In this document: one piece after another, positions 6,275 to 14,228 of the stretch
How positions within the stretch are numbered: position 1 is the first letter of the stretch
How the letters are laid out: every line of letters begins with the position of its first letter
Source: Gracilibacteraceae bacterium
GTDB taxonomy: Bacteria > Bacillota > Desulfitobacteriia > Desulfitobacteriales > Syntrophobotulaceae
NCBI GenBank assembly: GCA_031255985.1
Contig: JAIRRL010000019.1
Span: 1-22,538, forward strand
DNA: 22,538 bases
Reading direction: 5' to 3'
Program-made: the position numbers and the translations under genes
Notes under the pieces: model-generated
Seen by the model: only the letters and a program-made list of their open reading frames with translations
Told to the model about the DNA's origin: nothing
Databases searched by the model: none

Positions 6275-7168
6275 ATGCAAAAGCTTGGTTGGGCGGCGAC
6301 TCTGATTTTGGCTGTTGTTCTTCTGGCGGCGGGCTGCGGCGCGCCGGTCGGTCAGGGCGCTCAGACGCCGCCGGCCGGAGGGGAAAGCGGGGCGGCCGGG
6401 GCGATAACGGTCATTTCGCGCGAGGACGGTTCCGGCACGCGCGGCGCGTTCATTGAACTTTTCGGGATTGAGCTGAGGGAAGCGGACGGTTCCAGAAAAG
6501 ACCTGACGACAAAAGAAGCGGTCATCGCTAACCAGACGGAAGTCATGCTGGTCAGCGTAGCCGCCGACGCGAACGGCGTCGGCTACGTATCTTTGGGTTC
6601 CTTGAACGATTCGGTCAAAGCGGTTTCCGTCGATGGAGCGGCGGCGACGGCCGCTAATGTAAAAGACGGGGTTTACGCCATCGCCAGGCCCTTTATTATC
6701 GCGACCAAAGGCGCGCCGGCGGAACTGGCGGCCGATTTCATCGGCTATATCATGTCCGCGGACGGGCAGTCGGTGGTGGCGGCCAATAATTATATCGCCC
6801 TTGAGCCTGATTCTTCCTATCAGAGCGGACAGCCGGCCGGCAAGATCGTCGTCGCCGGTTCGTCCTCTGTGACCCCCGTGATGGAAAAACTGGCGGAAGC
6901 CTATCAAATCGTCAATCCGGGCGCGACGATTGAAATACAGATGGGCGATTCTTCCGCCGGCCTGACGGCGGCGATGGACGGCGTCTGCGATATAGCCATG
7001 TCCAGCCGCGACTTGCGGGAAAGCGAGGCGGCGGAATTAACGCCGGTGAAAATAGCCATTGACGGCATCGCGGTCGTCGTAAACAAAAGCAATCCCCTGA
7101 GCGATCTGAGCAAAGAACAGGTAAAAGCCATTTTTACCGGGGAAATCCAGTATTGGGATGAAATATAA
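6275..7168 (+). CDS. pstS: Phosphate-binding lipoprotein PstS, circularly permuted
   Basis: Extracellular phosphate-binding lipoprotein of the Pst ABC importer. A hydrophobic signal segment (residues 5-20) ends in the lipobox LAAGC with C21 as lipid anchor. The order of the mature protein is unusual. Residues 43-176 are the part normally found in the second half (VISREDGSGTRGAF at 46-59, GVGYVSLGSL, YAIARPF). Residues 189-297 are the normal first half (IVVAGSSSVTPVMEKL at 191-206, MSSRDLRESE, AIDGIAVVVNKSNP, IFTGEIQYWDEI at the C-terminus). Normal PstS joins the WDEI region to the VISRE region; here that junction is cut open and the old ends are joined by the linker around EPDSSYQSGQPAG. Phosphate-binding motifs of both lobes remain, so it is probably functional. 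AAGGAGG lies 7 bases before the ATG. It overlaps pstC by 11 bases. Confidence 0.88.
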   Translation: MQKLGWAATLILAVVLLAAGCGAPVGQGAQTPPAGGESGAAGAITVISREDGSGTRGAFIELFGIELREADGSRKDLTTKEAVIANQTEVMLVSVAADANGVGYVSLGSLNDSVKAVSVDGAAATAANVKDGVYAIARPFIIATKGAPAELAADFIGYIMSADGQSVVAANNYIALEPDSSYQSGQPAGKIVVAGSSSVTPVMEKLAEAYQIVNPGATIEIQMGDSSAGLTAAMDGVCDIAMSSRDLRESEAAELTPVKIAIDGIAVVVNKSNPLSDLSKEQVKAIFTGEIQYWDEI

Positions 7169-8000
7169 GCGGATGACCAGCGAATCAGTTATGCGCGCCG
7201 TCTTTTTCCTGACGGCGCTTGTCTCCGTTTTGGCGGTCTTGCTCATAAGCCTTTTTCTTCTGGTCAACGGTTTGCCGGCTCTGGCCAAGATCGGCCTGTT
7301 TGATTTTTTGCTGGGGCGGGAATGGTCCCCTTCCGACGCGCCGCCGCTTTTCGGTATCCTGCCCATGATCGCCGGCAGTTTCTACGTCACGGCGACCGCT
7401 CTCATCGTGGGCGCGCCGGTGGGGCTGCTCGCGGCCGTTTTTCTGGCCAGAGTCTGCCCGCCCCGGCTCTACCGGGTGTTGAAACCGGGGGTGAATCTAT
7501 TGGCCGGCATCCCTTCCGTCGTCTACGGTTATTTCGGCATGGCGGCCCTTGTACCCCATTTGGGCGCCAGCATCCTGTCCGCCGGGATTTTGCTCGGCGT
7601 CATGATCCTGCCGACTGTGGCCACTATCGCCGAGAGCGCGCTGCGCAGCGTTCCGGAACCGTATTATGAAGGGGCGCTGGCGCTGGGGGCCGGGCATTAT
7701 CATTCCGTGTTCCGGGTGGTCGTTCCGGCCGCCCGTTCCGGTATACTGGCGGCGGCGGTGCTGGGCGTGGGCCGGGCGGTAGGGGAGACAATGGCGGTCA
7801 TCATGGTAGCCGGCAATCAGCCCCGGCTGCCTCATTCCATTTTTCAGGGCGTCCGCACCATGACAGCCAATATAGTGATTGAGATGGGCTACGCCGCCGA
7901 ATTGCACCGGGAGGCTCTTATCGCGACCGGAGTTGTGCTTTTCGTTTTTATTTTGCTGATAAATCTGTGTTTTTCCGCTCTGAACAGGAGTAGCAGATGA
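7158..8000 (+). CDS. pstC: Phosphate ABC transporter permease PstC
   Basis: One of the two membrane subunits of the high-affinity phosphate importer, pairing with PstA and docking PstB. Its 280 aa show about six membrane segments: the first at 12-36, the next around 70-98 and the last at about 250-273. The EAA loop that contacts the ATPase reads YYEGALALGAGH (169-180) followed by VVVPAARSG. GIPSVVYGYFG (118-128) and GRAVGETMAV (205-214) are family motifs. The ATG at 7158 lies inside the pstS end; an alternative ATG at 7173 would shorten it by 5 residues, and neither has a strong Shine-Dalgarno, suggesting coupling to pstS. The end overlaps pstA by four bases (ATGA). Confidence 0.93.
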   Translation: MKYKRMTSESVMRAVFFLTALVSVLAVLLISLFLLVNGLPALAKIGLFDFLLGREWSPSDAPPLFGILPMIAGSFYVTATALIVGAPVGLLAAVFLARVCPPRLYRVLKPGVNLLAGIPSVVYGYFGMAALVPHLGASILSAGILLGVMILPTVATIAESALRSVPEPYYEGALALGAGHYHSVFRVVVPAARSGILAAAVLGVGRAVGETMAVIMVAGNQPRLPHSIFQGVRTMTANIVIEMGYAAELHREALIATGVVLFVFILLINLCFSALNRSSR

Positions 8001-8869
8001 AAATATCTTTTCAGAAAAATAATAGAAAATTTTCCGAAATATTCCTGGGAGCGCTGACCTGGGGAGCGGCGCTGCTTATGTGCGCCGTTCTGATTTATAT
8101 TGTCGGATTTATCGTCTGGCGCGGCGCGCCATATCTGAAGCCGTCGCTCTTTTCCCCCGTGTACAACAGCGTGAACGTCTCCCTCCTGCCCGCGCTGGTC
8201 AGCACGGTATATATGACGGTATTCGCGCTGGCCCTGGCGCTGCCTTTCGGGCTGGGCGCCGCCGTCTATCTGGCGGAGTACGCCCGGCGCGGCCGTAAGG
8301 TAGTGCGTATGATCCGCCTGGCCACTGAAACCTTGGCCGGAATACCTTCCATTATACACGGCCTTTTTGGCATGTTGTTCTTTGTCACTTATCTCGGCTG
8401 GGGGTTTTCGCTGCTGGCCGGGGTTTTCACTTTGACGGTCATGATTCTGCCGCTCATCATGCGCGCGAGTGAGGAAGCGCTGCTTGCCACGCCGGATTCT
8501 TACCGGGAGGGGGCCTTCGCCCTCGGAGCCGGCAAATTGCGGGTGGTGTTCCGCATCGTGCTGCCGGCGGCGGCCCCCGGCGTGCTGGCCGGGGTTATTC
8601 TGGCCGTCGGCCGCATAGTGGGGGAGACGGCGGCGCTGATCTACACGGCCGGCACGGTGGCGCAAATGCCCTTCGCCGAGACGGGGCCGCCTCTGGTTGA
8701 CGTTTTTTCTTCCGTTCGCACTTTGTCCGTCCATATGTACGCGCTGACGCGCGAGGGCCTGCATACGAACGAGGGTTTTGCCACGGCGGCGACGCTGCTG
8801 ATCGTGGTGATCGCCGTCAACGCGGCCGCGGCCCGGCTGGCCGGGCGGGTAGGGAGAAACGGGGCATGA
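7997..8869 (+). CDS. pstA: Phosphate ABC transporter permease PstA
   Basis: Second membrane subunit of the phosphate importer. The 290 residues contain about six membrane segments, the first at 16-40. Matching family motifs are LAGIPSIIHGLFG (113-125), the ATPase-contacting EAA loop SYREGAFALGAGK (168-180) followed by RIVLPAAAPG, and GRIVGETAALIYTAG. Start and stop both overlap the neighbours by four bases (ATGA with pstC and with pstB), so translation of the three genes is probably coupled. AGGAG a few bases before the ATG is the ribosome binding site. Confidence 0.93.
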   Translation: MKISFQKNNRKFSEIFLGALTWGAALLMCAVLIYIVGFIVWRGAPYLKPSLFSPVYNSVNVSLLPALVSTVYMTVFALALALPFGLGAAVYLAEYARRGRKVVRMIRLATETLAGIPSIIHGLFGMLFFVTYLGWGFSLLAGVFTLTVMILPLIMRASEEALLATPDSYREGAFALGAGKLRVVFRIVLPAAAPGVLAGVILAVGRIVGETAALIYTAGTVAQMPFAETGPPLVDVFSSVRTLSVHMYALTREGLHTNEGFATAATLLIVVIAVNAAAARLAGRVGRNGA

Positions 8870-9615
8870 ACGTATTTGACATCGCCGCGCTCAATCTTTG
8901 GTACGGAAATTTTCAGGCGCTGAAAGAAGTCAGTCTGGCGGCGGCTGACGCGGAAATCACTGCCCTGATCGGCCCGTCCGGCTGCGGTAAATCGACTTTG
9001 CTCAAAACCCTGAACCGGATGAACGATCTGATTCCGGGCTGCCGGATTTCGGGCGACGCCCGTCTGCGCGGGCAGGATATTTACACGGAGCTGCCCGTAA
9101 ACGAACTGCGGCGGCGGGTGGGGATGGTTTTTCAAAAACCGAATCCTTTTCCTATGAGCGTATACGACAATATCGCCTTCGGCCCCCGCGCGCACGGAAT
9201 CAAGTCGCGGCTTGCCCTGGACGAGACAGTGGAAAAAACGCTGCGGGCCGCCGCCATTTGGGACGAGGTAAAAGACCGGCTGCGCAAATCCGCTCTCGGT
9301 CTTTCCGGCGGGCAGCAGCAGCGGCTCTGCATAGCGAGAGCTTTGGCCGTCACGCCGGAAGCGCTTTTGCTGGACGAGCCGACGAGCGCGCTGGATCCGA
9401 TTTCCACTGGCAAAATAGAGGAATTGTTGCTGACGCTGAAGAAAGATTATTGTATCATCATTGTGACTCATAATATGCAGCAGGCGACGCGCATCAGCGA
9501 CAAAACGGCGTTTTTTCTCCTGGGGGAAATGATAGAATATGACCATACGAAAAAAATATTCTCTTTGCCGCGGGATAAGCGCACGGAGGATTATGTGACC
9601 GGGAGGTTCGGATAA
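8866..9615 (+). CDS. pstB: Phosphate ABC transporter ATPase PstB
   Basis: Cytoplasmic ATPase that powers phosphate import through PstA-PstC. All ABC elements are present: Walker A GPSGCGKST (36-44), Q-loop VFQKPNPFPMS with Q90, signature LSGGQ (146-150), Walker B LLLDE (167-171), D-loop SALDP, and the switch histidine in VTHNMQQA. The KPNPFPMS sequence is characteristic of PstB rather than other ABC ATPases. Length 249 aa is normal. The start overlaps pstA (ATGA) and its TAA stop shares one base with the phoU ATG (TAATG), again pointing to coupled translation. Confidence 0.95.
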   Translation: MNVFDIAALNLWYGNFQALKEVSLAAADAEITALIGPSGCGKSTLLKTLNRMNDLIPGCRISGDARLRGQDIYTELPVNELRRRVGMVFQKPNPFPMSVYDNIAFGPRAHGIKSRLALDETVEKTLRAAAIWDEVKDRLRKSALGLSGGQQQRLCIARALAVTPEALLLDEPTSALDPISTGKIEELLLTLKKDYCIIIVTHNMQQATRISDKTAFFLLGEMIEYDHTKKIFSLPRDKRTEDYVTGRFG

Positions 9616-10268
9616 TGCGGCGTTTTGAGGCGGAATTGACGGAACTGAACAATAGCCTGATTGAAATGGGCGCAATGATCGAGGCCGCGATCGCCGAGGC
9701 CGCGCGGGCGCTGGCGGAGCAAAACCGGGAGATCGCCGAGGCGGTGATCAGCGGCGACAATCAGATCGACGACAAGGAAAAAGAGATCGAGTCCCTGTGC
9801 CTGCGGCTTTTATTGGCCCGGCAGCCGGTGGCGCGTGATTTCCGCCAGATCTCCACCGCGCTGAAGATAGTCACGGATATGGAGCGCATCGGCGATCACG
9901 CGACCGATATATCGGAAATATGTCTGGCGCTCATCGGCCAGCCCTATATCAAAAAAATCGAGCGCATCCCGCGGATGGCGAGCGCCACGACCGGCATGGT
10001 GACGCGGAGCATTGACGCTTATGTGCGCAAAGACCCGGAACTGGCGCTGGCCGTCATTAAAAGCGACGACGAAGTGGACGGCCTGTATTTTGCTATCCGG
10101 GCGGAACTCATTCAGCTCGTGCACGCGGACGCCGCCAACGGGGAACAGGCGTTTGATCTGATGCAAATCGCCAAGTATTTTGAGCGGATAGGCGATCACG
10201 CCTGCAATATCGCGGAGTGGGTCATATTTTTCCTCACGGGCCGGCGTAAGAATAAACAATTGTTGTAA
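9615..10268 (+). CDS. phoU: Phosphate signalling regulator PhoU
   Basis: Cytoplasmic helical protein that links the state of the Pst transporter to the PhoR kinase, restraining signalling when phosphate is plentiful. Its 217 residues consist of two similar three-helix PhoU domains (about 5-105 and 115-210). The metal-site motif is seen twice, as MERIGDHATDISE and FERIGDHACNIAEW. The start shares a base with the pstB stop. Its position between pstB and the two-component pair fits the role. Confidence 0.94.
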   Translation: MRRFEAELTELNNSLIEMGAMIEAAIAEAARALAEQNREIAEAVISGDNQIDDKEKEIESLCLRLLLARQPVARDFRQISTALKIVTDMERIGDHATDISEICLALIGQPYIKKIERIPRMASATTGMVTRSIDAYVRKDPELALAVIKSDDEVDGLYFAIRAELIQLVHADAANGEQAFDLMQIAKYFERIGDHACNIAEWVIFFLTGRRKNKQLL

Positions 10269-10285
10269 GGTTATATGGAATATTT

Positions 10286-10969
10286 ATGCAATTAATCTAT
10301 ATTGTGGAAGACGACGACAATTTACGGGAGCTTTTGTGTTACGCCCTGCAAAACGCCGGTTTCGAGACGGAGGGTTTTGCCGGGGCGGAAGAATTTTATT
10401 CGCGGCTGAAAAAAACTGCGCCGCGGCTGATTCTGCTTGATCTCATGCTGCCGGGCGAGGACGGCCTCAGCATATTGGGCGTTTTGCGCCGGCTGGAGGC
10501 GACCCGGAATTTGCCGGTCATCATTCTGACGGCCAAAGGAGGGGAATATGACCGCATCAAGGGCCTGGATCTGGGCGCGGATGATTATGTGACCAAACCT
10601 TTTTCCGTCATGGAACTGGTGGCGCGCGTCCGGGCCGTATTGCGCCGCGCCCCGGACGAGCCGGGGCGGGGCGCGGTTTTCAGCAGCGGCGGCCTGACGC
10701 TCTCGCCGGAGCGCCATACCGTGCTGGCGGACGGGCTGGCGCTGACGCTGACGCACAAGGAGTTCGCTTTGCTGGAGTGCCTTTTGCGCAACGCGGGGCT
10801 GGTTTTGACCAGAGATATGCTGATGGAACGGGTTTGGGGCTTCGATTTTGAGGGGGAGAGCCGGACGGTGGATATGCACATCCGTTCCATCCGGCGCAAA
10901 TTGGGAAATATGAGCGGTATGATCAAAACGGTGCGCGGAGTCGGCTACAAACTGGAGGCAAACGGGTGA
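10286..10969 (+). CDS. phoB: Phosphate response regulator (PhoB/PhoP, OmpR family)
   Basis: Response regulator that activates phosphate-starvation genes when phosphorylated by the kinase encoded next to it. Residues 1-118 are a receiver domain with acidic pocket EDD (8-10), phosphoacceptor D52 (LLDLMLPG), T82 and K104 (VTKPF). Residues 130-225 are an OmpR-type winged helix ending in IRSIRRKLG and TVRGVGYKL. It is the expected reader of the 11-base repeats before pstS. The ATG at 10286 has only a weak upstream AAGG (10267-10270), better placed for a tiny out-of-frame ATG at 10275, so expression may be limited or coupled. In Bacillota the name phoP is equally used. The kinase gene overlaps its stop (GTGA). 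Confidence 0.92.
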   Translation: MQLIYIVEDDDNLRELLCYALQNAGFETEGFAGAEEFYSRLKKTAPRLILLDLMLPGEDGLSILGVLRRLEATRNLPVIILTAKGGEYDRIKGLDLGADDYVTKPFSVMELVARVRAVLRRAPDEPGRGAVFSSGGLTLSPERHTVLADGLALTLTHKEFALLECLLRNAGLVLTRDMLMERVWGFDFEGESRTVDMHIRSIRRKLGNMSGMIKTVRGVGYKLEANG

Positions 10970-12615
10970 AGGGAAAAATATTCCGCGGTTTTTTGCTGGT
11001 GGCCGCCGTCTCCGTACTGGCGGTCTCCATCTTGCTCTGTCTGGTGTATTATCTGGCCATAAGCGGGGCGGCGCGGGCGGAACTGAAGGAACAGGCGGCC
11101 GGACTGCGGAATCTGGAGCGCGGGTCTTTGCCGGCGGCGCAGTTGGCCGGCGCGCGCCTGACTTTGATCGGGCCGGACGGGACGGTTTTATACGATAATG
11201 AGAGGGAGGCGGCCGCTCTGGACAATCACGGCGACAGGCCGGAGGTACGGGACGCTTTCGCGGTGGGGGCGGGGGAACGCGTGCGGTTTTCCCTCACGCA
11301 GGGAGAAGAAACATATTATTACGCCGTCCGCCTGAGCGACGGCGCTGTGTTGCGATTGGCAAAAACTTCCAGACAGATCGCAGCCGTTTTTACCGGCGCT
11401 TTGCCCGCGGCGGCGACGGCGGCGGTCTGCACGGCCGTTCTCGCTTATGTATTGGCGGGGAGACTGACGCGCCGCGTTATCGCCCCTCTGAACAGCGCGG
11501 CGGCGGACGGGGGGGCGGCGGCGGTCTATGACGAAATAGCGCCTTTTGTCCGCACGATCGCCCGGCAACGCGAACATATCGCGGAACAGCTCGCCCAGTT
11601 GCAGGCGCGGACGGAGACGATGGACGCCATAATGGGCAATATGGAGGAAGGGCTGATTTTGCTGAATAAGACGGGCGGGATCGTCCTGGCCAACCGGAGC
11701 GCGCTGACGCTTTTCGGGGCGAGCGGCGATATGCGCGGCCGCAATTTTCTGGAACTGGCGCGGGATCTGCCCCTGCCGGCCCTGGCGCGGGCGGCGCTGG
11801 CCGGTGAAGGCGGGGAAGGGGAGCTGCGGCGGGAAAACGCGGTTTGGCGGGTTTACTGCCGGCCGGCGGCCGGCGGCGGCGCTATGATTCTGCTTCTGGA
11901 CATCACGGCGCAGGCGGGGACGGAAAAACTTCGCCGCGAGTTCACGGCCAACGTGTCGCATGAATTGAGAACCCCGCTGACAAATATTTCCGGTTACGCG
12001 GAAATGCTGGCGGGCGGACAGGTCTCCCCGGCGGACACTGTCGTGTTTGCCGGCAGAATTCACACGGAGGCGGCGCGTCTGATCGCTCTGATCGAAGATA
12101 TGCTTTTGCTTTCATCCTTGGACGAAAACGGGAAAGCGGGGCTGACGGGGAGGGAAGAAGTGGAAATGGGGGAGATCGCGGCCGAAGTCGTGGCGGCGCT
12201 GGCGCCGGGAGCGGCGGCGGCGTCCGTCTCCCTGCGGGCCGAAGGCGGCGGTTTGGTGACGGGCAAACGCTCTTTGCTCTATGAGATGTTGTATAATCTG
12301 GTGGATAACGGCATAAAATACAATCGTCCGGGCGGGGAAGTGGAAGTCAGCGTGACCGCGCGGGCGCAGGAAGTGGAGATAGCGGTGCGGGATACGGGCG
12401 TCGGTATTCCGCCTGAGCAGCGGGAGCGAATATTTGAGCGGTTTTACCGCCTGGAGCCTTCCCGCTCCCTGAAAACGGGCGGCACGGGCCTGGGACTCTC
12501 CATAGTCAAGCACGTCGCCGCCGTACATGGCGGCGACGTGCTGGCGACGAGCGTTACCGGCGGCGGTTCCGCCGTCGTCGTCACTTTGCCGGGCGCGACC
12601 TCGGGCGCGGATTAG
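10966..12615 (+). CDS. phoR: Phosphate sensor histidine kinase PhoR
   Basis: Membrane histidine kinase paired with the preceding response regulator. The GTG start at 10966 overlaps that gene's TGA by three of four bases. The 549 aa show a membrane segment at 7-33, a short extracytoplasmic region (about 34-138), a second segment at 140-165, a HAMP-like stretch, a PAS-like region (215-312), and the kinase core: H-box FTANVSHELRTPL with H332, N-box LVDNGIKYN with N448, G1 DTGVGIP (476-482), F-box IFERFYR and G2 GGTGLGLSIVKH. Being next to PhoU and Pst, it probably senses phosphate indirectly through them. It ends in a tandem duplication shared with the spo0A 3' end, 7 bases away. Confidence 0.92.
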   Translation: MKGKIFRGFLLVAAVSVLAVSILLCLVYYLAISGAARAELKEQAAGLRNLERGSLPAAQLAGARLTLIGPDGTVLYDNEREAAALDNHGDRPEVRDAFAVGAGERVRFSLTQGEETYYYAVRLSDGAVLRLAKTSRQIAAVFTGALPAAATAAVCTAVLAYVLAGRLTRRVIAPLNSAAADGGAAAVYDEIAPFVRTIARQREHIAEQLAQLQARTETMDAIMGNMEEGLILLNKTGGIVLANRSALTLFGASGDMRGRNFLELARDLPLPALARAALAGEGGEGELRRENAVWRVYCRPAAGGGAMILLLDITAQAGTEKLRREFTANVSHELRTPLTNISGYAEMLAGGQVSPADTVVFAGRIHTEAARLIALIEDMLLLSSLDENGKAGLTGREEVEMGEIAAEVVAALAPGAAAASVSLRAEGGGLVTGKRSLLYEMLYNLVDNGIKYNRPGGEVEVSVTARAQEVEIAVRDTGVGIPPEQRERIFERFYRLEPSRSLKTGGTGLGLSIVKHVAAVHGGDVLATSVTGGGSAVVVTLPGATSGAD

Positions 12616-12628
12616 ATGCGGATTAGAT
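12607..12628. repeat. 11-base tandem duplication at the phoR/spo0A junction
   Basis: GCGGATTAGAT occurs twice in perfect tandem (12607-12617 and 12618-12628). The first copy contains the phoR stop codon and the second contains the spo0A stop codon in the other direction. It looks like slippage or duplication that moved two convergent genes a few bases apart. No terminator with a T-run is visible here. Confidence 0.8.
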
Positions 12629-13435
12629 AACGCGCATTTTATCCGCGACCATGGCGATGAATTCCGAATTAGTCGGTTTGCCCCGCTCAAAATTCAAAGT
12701 ATAACCGAAAAAACGGTTCAAAAAATCCGTATTTCCCCTGTCCCAGGCCAGCTCAATCGCGTGGCGGATGGCGCGTTCCACCCGGCTGGGCGTCGTGCCG
12801 TACTGCTTGGCAATCATCGGATAGAGTTCCTTGGTGACGCCGCTGAGTAAGTTCATGTTTTTTGCCACGGCGACGATCGCGTCGCGCAGATAGCGGTAAC
12901 CTTTTATATGAGGCGGCACCCCCATGAATTGGATCATTTTCGTAACTTCCATATCCAGATTGCGCGCTTCGTTTTTTTCTTTATCCGCTCCGATCTCCGC
13001 CGGCGCGTCCCCCGCCTCCGCTCCCCAGGGCTGACGCCGCCCAAACGCCGCGTTTTCGTCCGCGGGATCGGTTAGCTGGCGGATGCGTTTTCCCAGCGTT
13101 TCCAGGTCAAAAGGCTTCAATACATAATAATCCGCTCCCATTTGCACGGCTCTTTGGGTCATGGTCTCCTGCCCGAAGGAAGTGAGGACGATGATCCGCG
13201 GCTTCAGGGGCGTCTCGGCCAGGCGCTCCAGAACGCCCAGCCCGTCCATATGCGGCATGATTATATCAAGGATGACCACATCCGGTTTTTCCAGCTCAAT
13301 CAAAGTAAGCGCGTCGTTGCCGTTATACGCTTTGCCCGCCAGGCGCATATCCGCCTGGTTTTCTATATATTCCTGCAATATGCCCACGAGTTCCCGGTTG
13401 TCGTCCGCCAGAACGACGCTGATTTTCCCCCGCAC
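12623..13435 (-). CDS. spo0A: Sporulation master regulator Spo0A
   Basis: Response regulator that, once phosphorylated by the phosphorelay or direct kinases, switches on sporulation genes by binding 0A boxes. Receiver domain residues 5-120: ADDN (10-13), phosphoacceptor D57 in VILDIIMPHMDG, T85, and K107 in VLKPF. The effector domain (about 155-268) is the distinctive Spo0A fold, with HIKGYRYLRDAI, TPSRVERAIRHAIE as recognition helix, and the KPTNSEFIAMVADK end. The length of 270 aa is typical. The GTG start has AGGAGA just upstream, in the last codons of the thioesterase gene 9 bases away. It is the last gene of the nadK-recN-thioesterase operon; the usual neighbour spoIVB is not present. 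Confidence 0.94.
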   Translation of the reverse strand: MRGKISVVLADDNRELVGILQEYIENQADMRLAGKAYNGNDALTLIELEKPDVVILDIIMPHMDGLGVLERLAETPLKPRIIVLTSFGQETMTQRAVQMGADYYVLKPFDLETLGKRIRQLTDPADENAAFGRRQPWGAEAGDAPAEIGADKEKNEARNLDMEVTKMIQFMGVPPHIKGYRYLRDAIVAVAKNMNLLSGVTKELYPMIAKQYGTTPSRVERAIRHAIELAWDRGNTDFLNRFFGYTLNFERGKPTNSEFIAMVADKMRVI

Positions 13436-13444
13436 TTTCTTCTC

Positions 13445-14197
13445 CTATCCGGCCGCGACCCGGCCGCAAGCCTCAAACAGAGTGGGCCCGCCGGCCCCGT
13501 CTTTGCCGCGGACGCAAAAAGCGCCGTCTTTTTCCATCAAGGTCAGCTCCATCTCTATGTCCCAAACAGCTTCCTTCAAATAATTTATCTGGAATTCCTG
13601 CAAAAAAGTGGACTTCATCCGGGGAAACCCAAGCAGATCCGTCACCCACTCCATATAGCGGGCGTTATTCATATGCCGGTTCATGTCCAGGTCGGAATAC
13701 TGCACCCGGCGGAACCGCGTTTCCGTCACGGGCCAGTCGCCGCGGATCGCTTTCGGGGCGGCGGTGGGCCAGGTAAAATCAGCGGCCACATAATGCGCGA
13801 GACCGGAATCGTCCGGCAGGCGGCCTATGGTTCTCGTCGTCAGATTGAGCAGGAGCCAGACCGTCGAGGCGGCGCCGATCTGTTCGCCTTTTTCCCCCCG
13901 GAAAAGAAAAGACCGGTTGAATATTTTTCCTTTTTCCGCGCTGGCCGTCGTCTCCACCTCTATTTTTTCCCCTTCCGCCGGGCCGCGGTTTAATTCCGCC
14001 CGCGCCCGCATAAGCACCCAAAAGAGACCGTACCGGGTCAGGACTATATTATCCGGATCGACCAGCTGACAATGACGCTGGGCGGTCAGGCTCATCTGGC
14101 GCAGCATGGCGGCCGCGCTCCAGTGGCCGCTCGCGTCAACGTCATAACCGCCGATGACCGTCTGTTCCGTGTAATGACTCAAAGGATTTTGTGACAA
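13445..14197 (-). CDS. Acyl-ACP thioesterase
   Basis: Hydrolyses acyl-ACP to free fatty acid, ending fatty acid elongation; belongs to the FatA/FatB-like double-hotdog family. The first hotdog covers about residues 5-130 and the second 155-245. YSDLDMNRHMNNARYMEW at 167-184 carries the D171-N173-H175 set that matches the catalytic D-N-H of plant FatB; the W-D-I-E-M-E-L segment near 215 is typical of the second hotdog. Length 250 aa suits bacterial members. The start is TTG, chosen because AAGGATGG lies about 7 bases upstream. It lies 31 bases after recN and 9 before spo0A. Why a fatty-acid gene is between DNA repair and sporulation genes is unclear. Confidence 0.88.
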   Translation of the reverse strand: MSQNPLSHYTEQTVIGGYDVDASGHWSAAAMLRQMSLTAQRHCQLVDPDNIVLTRYGLFWVLMRARAELNRGPAEGEKIEVETTASAEKGKIFNRSFLFRGEKGEQIGAASTVWLLLNLTTRTIGRLPDDSGLAHYVAADFTWPTAAPKAIRGDWPVTETRFRRVQYSDLDMNRHMNNARYMEWVTDLLGFPRMKSTFLQEFQINYLKEAVWDIEMELTLMEKDGAFCVRGKDGAGGPTLFEACGRVAAG

Positions 14198-14228
14198 TTT
14201 TTTTCCATCCTTTCCAAAAAACGATATA

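Noticed and set aside
6275..7168. PstS permutation as an assembly error
   Set aside because: One uninterrupted frame with signal peptide, clean linker, good ribosome binding site and normal overlap with pstC argues against a misjoin.
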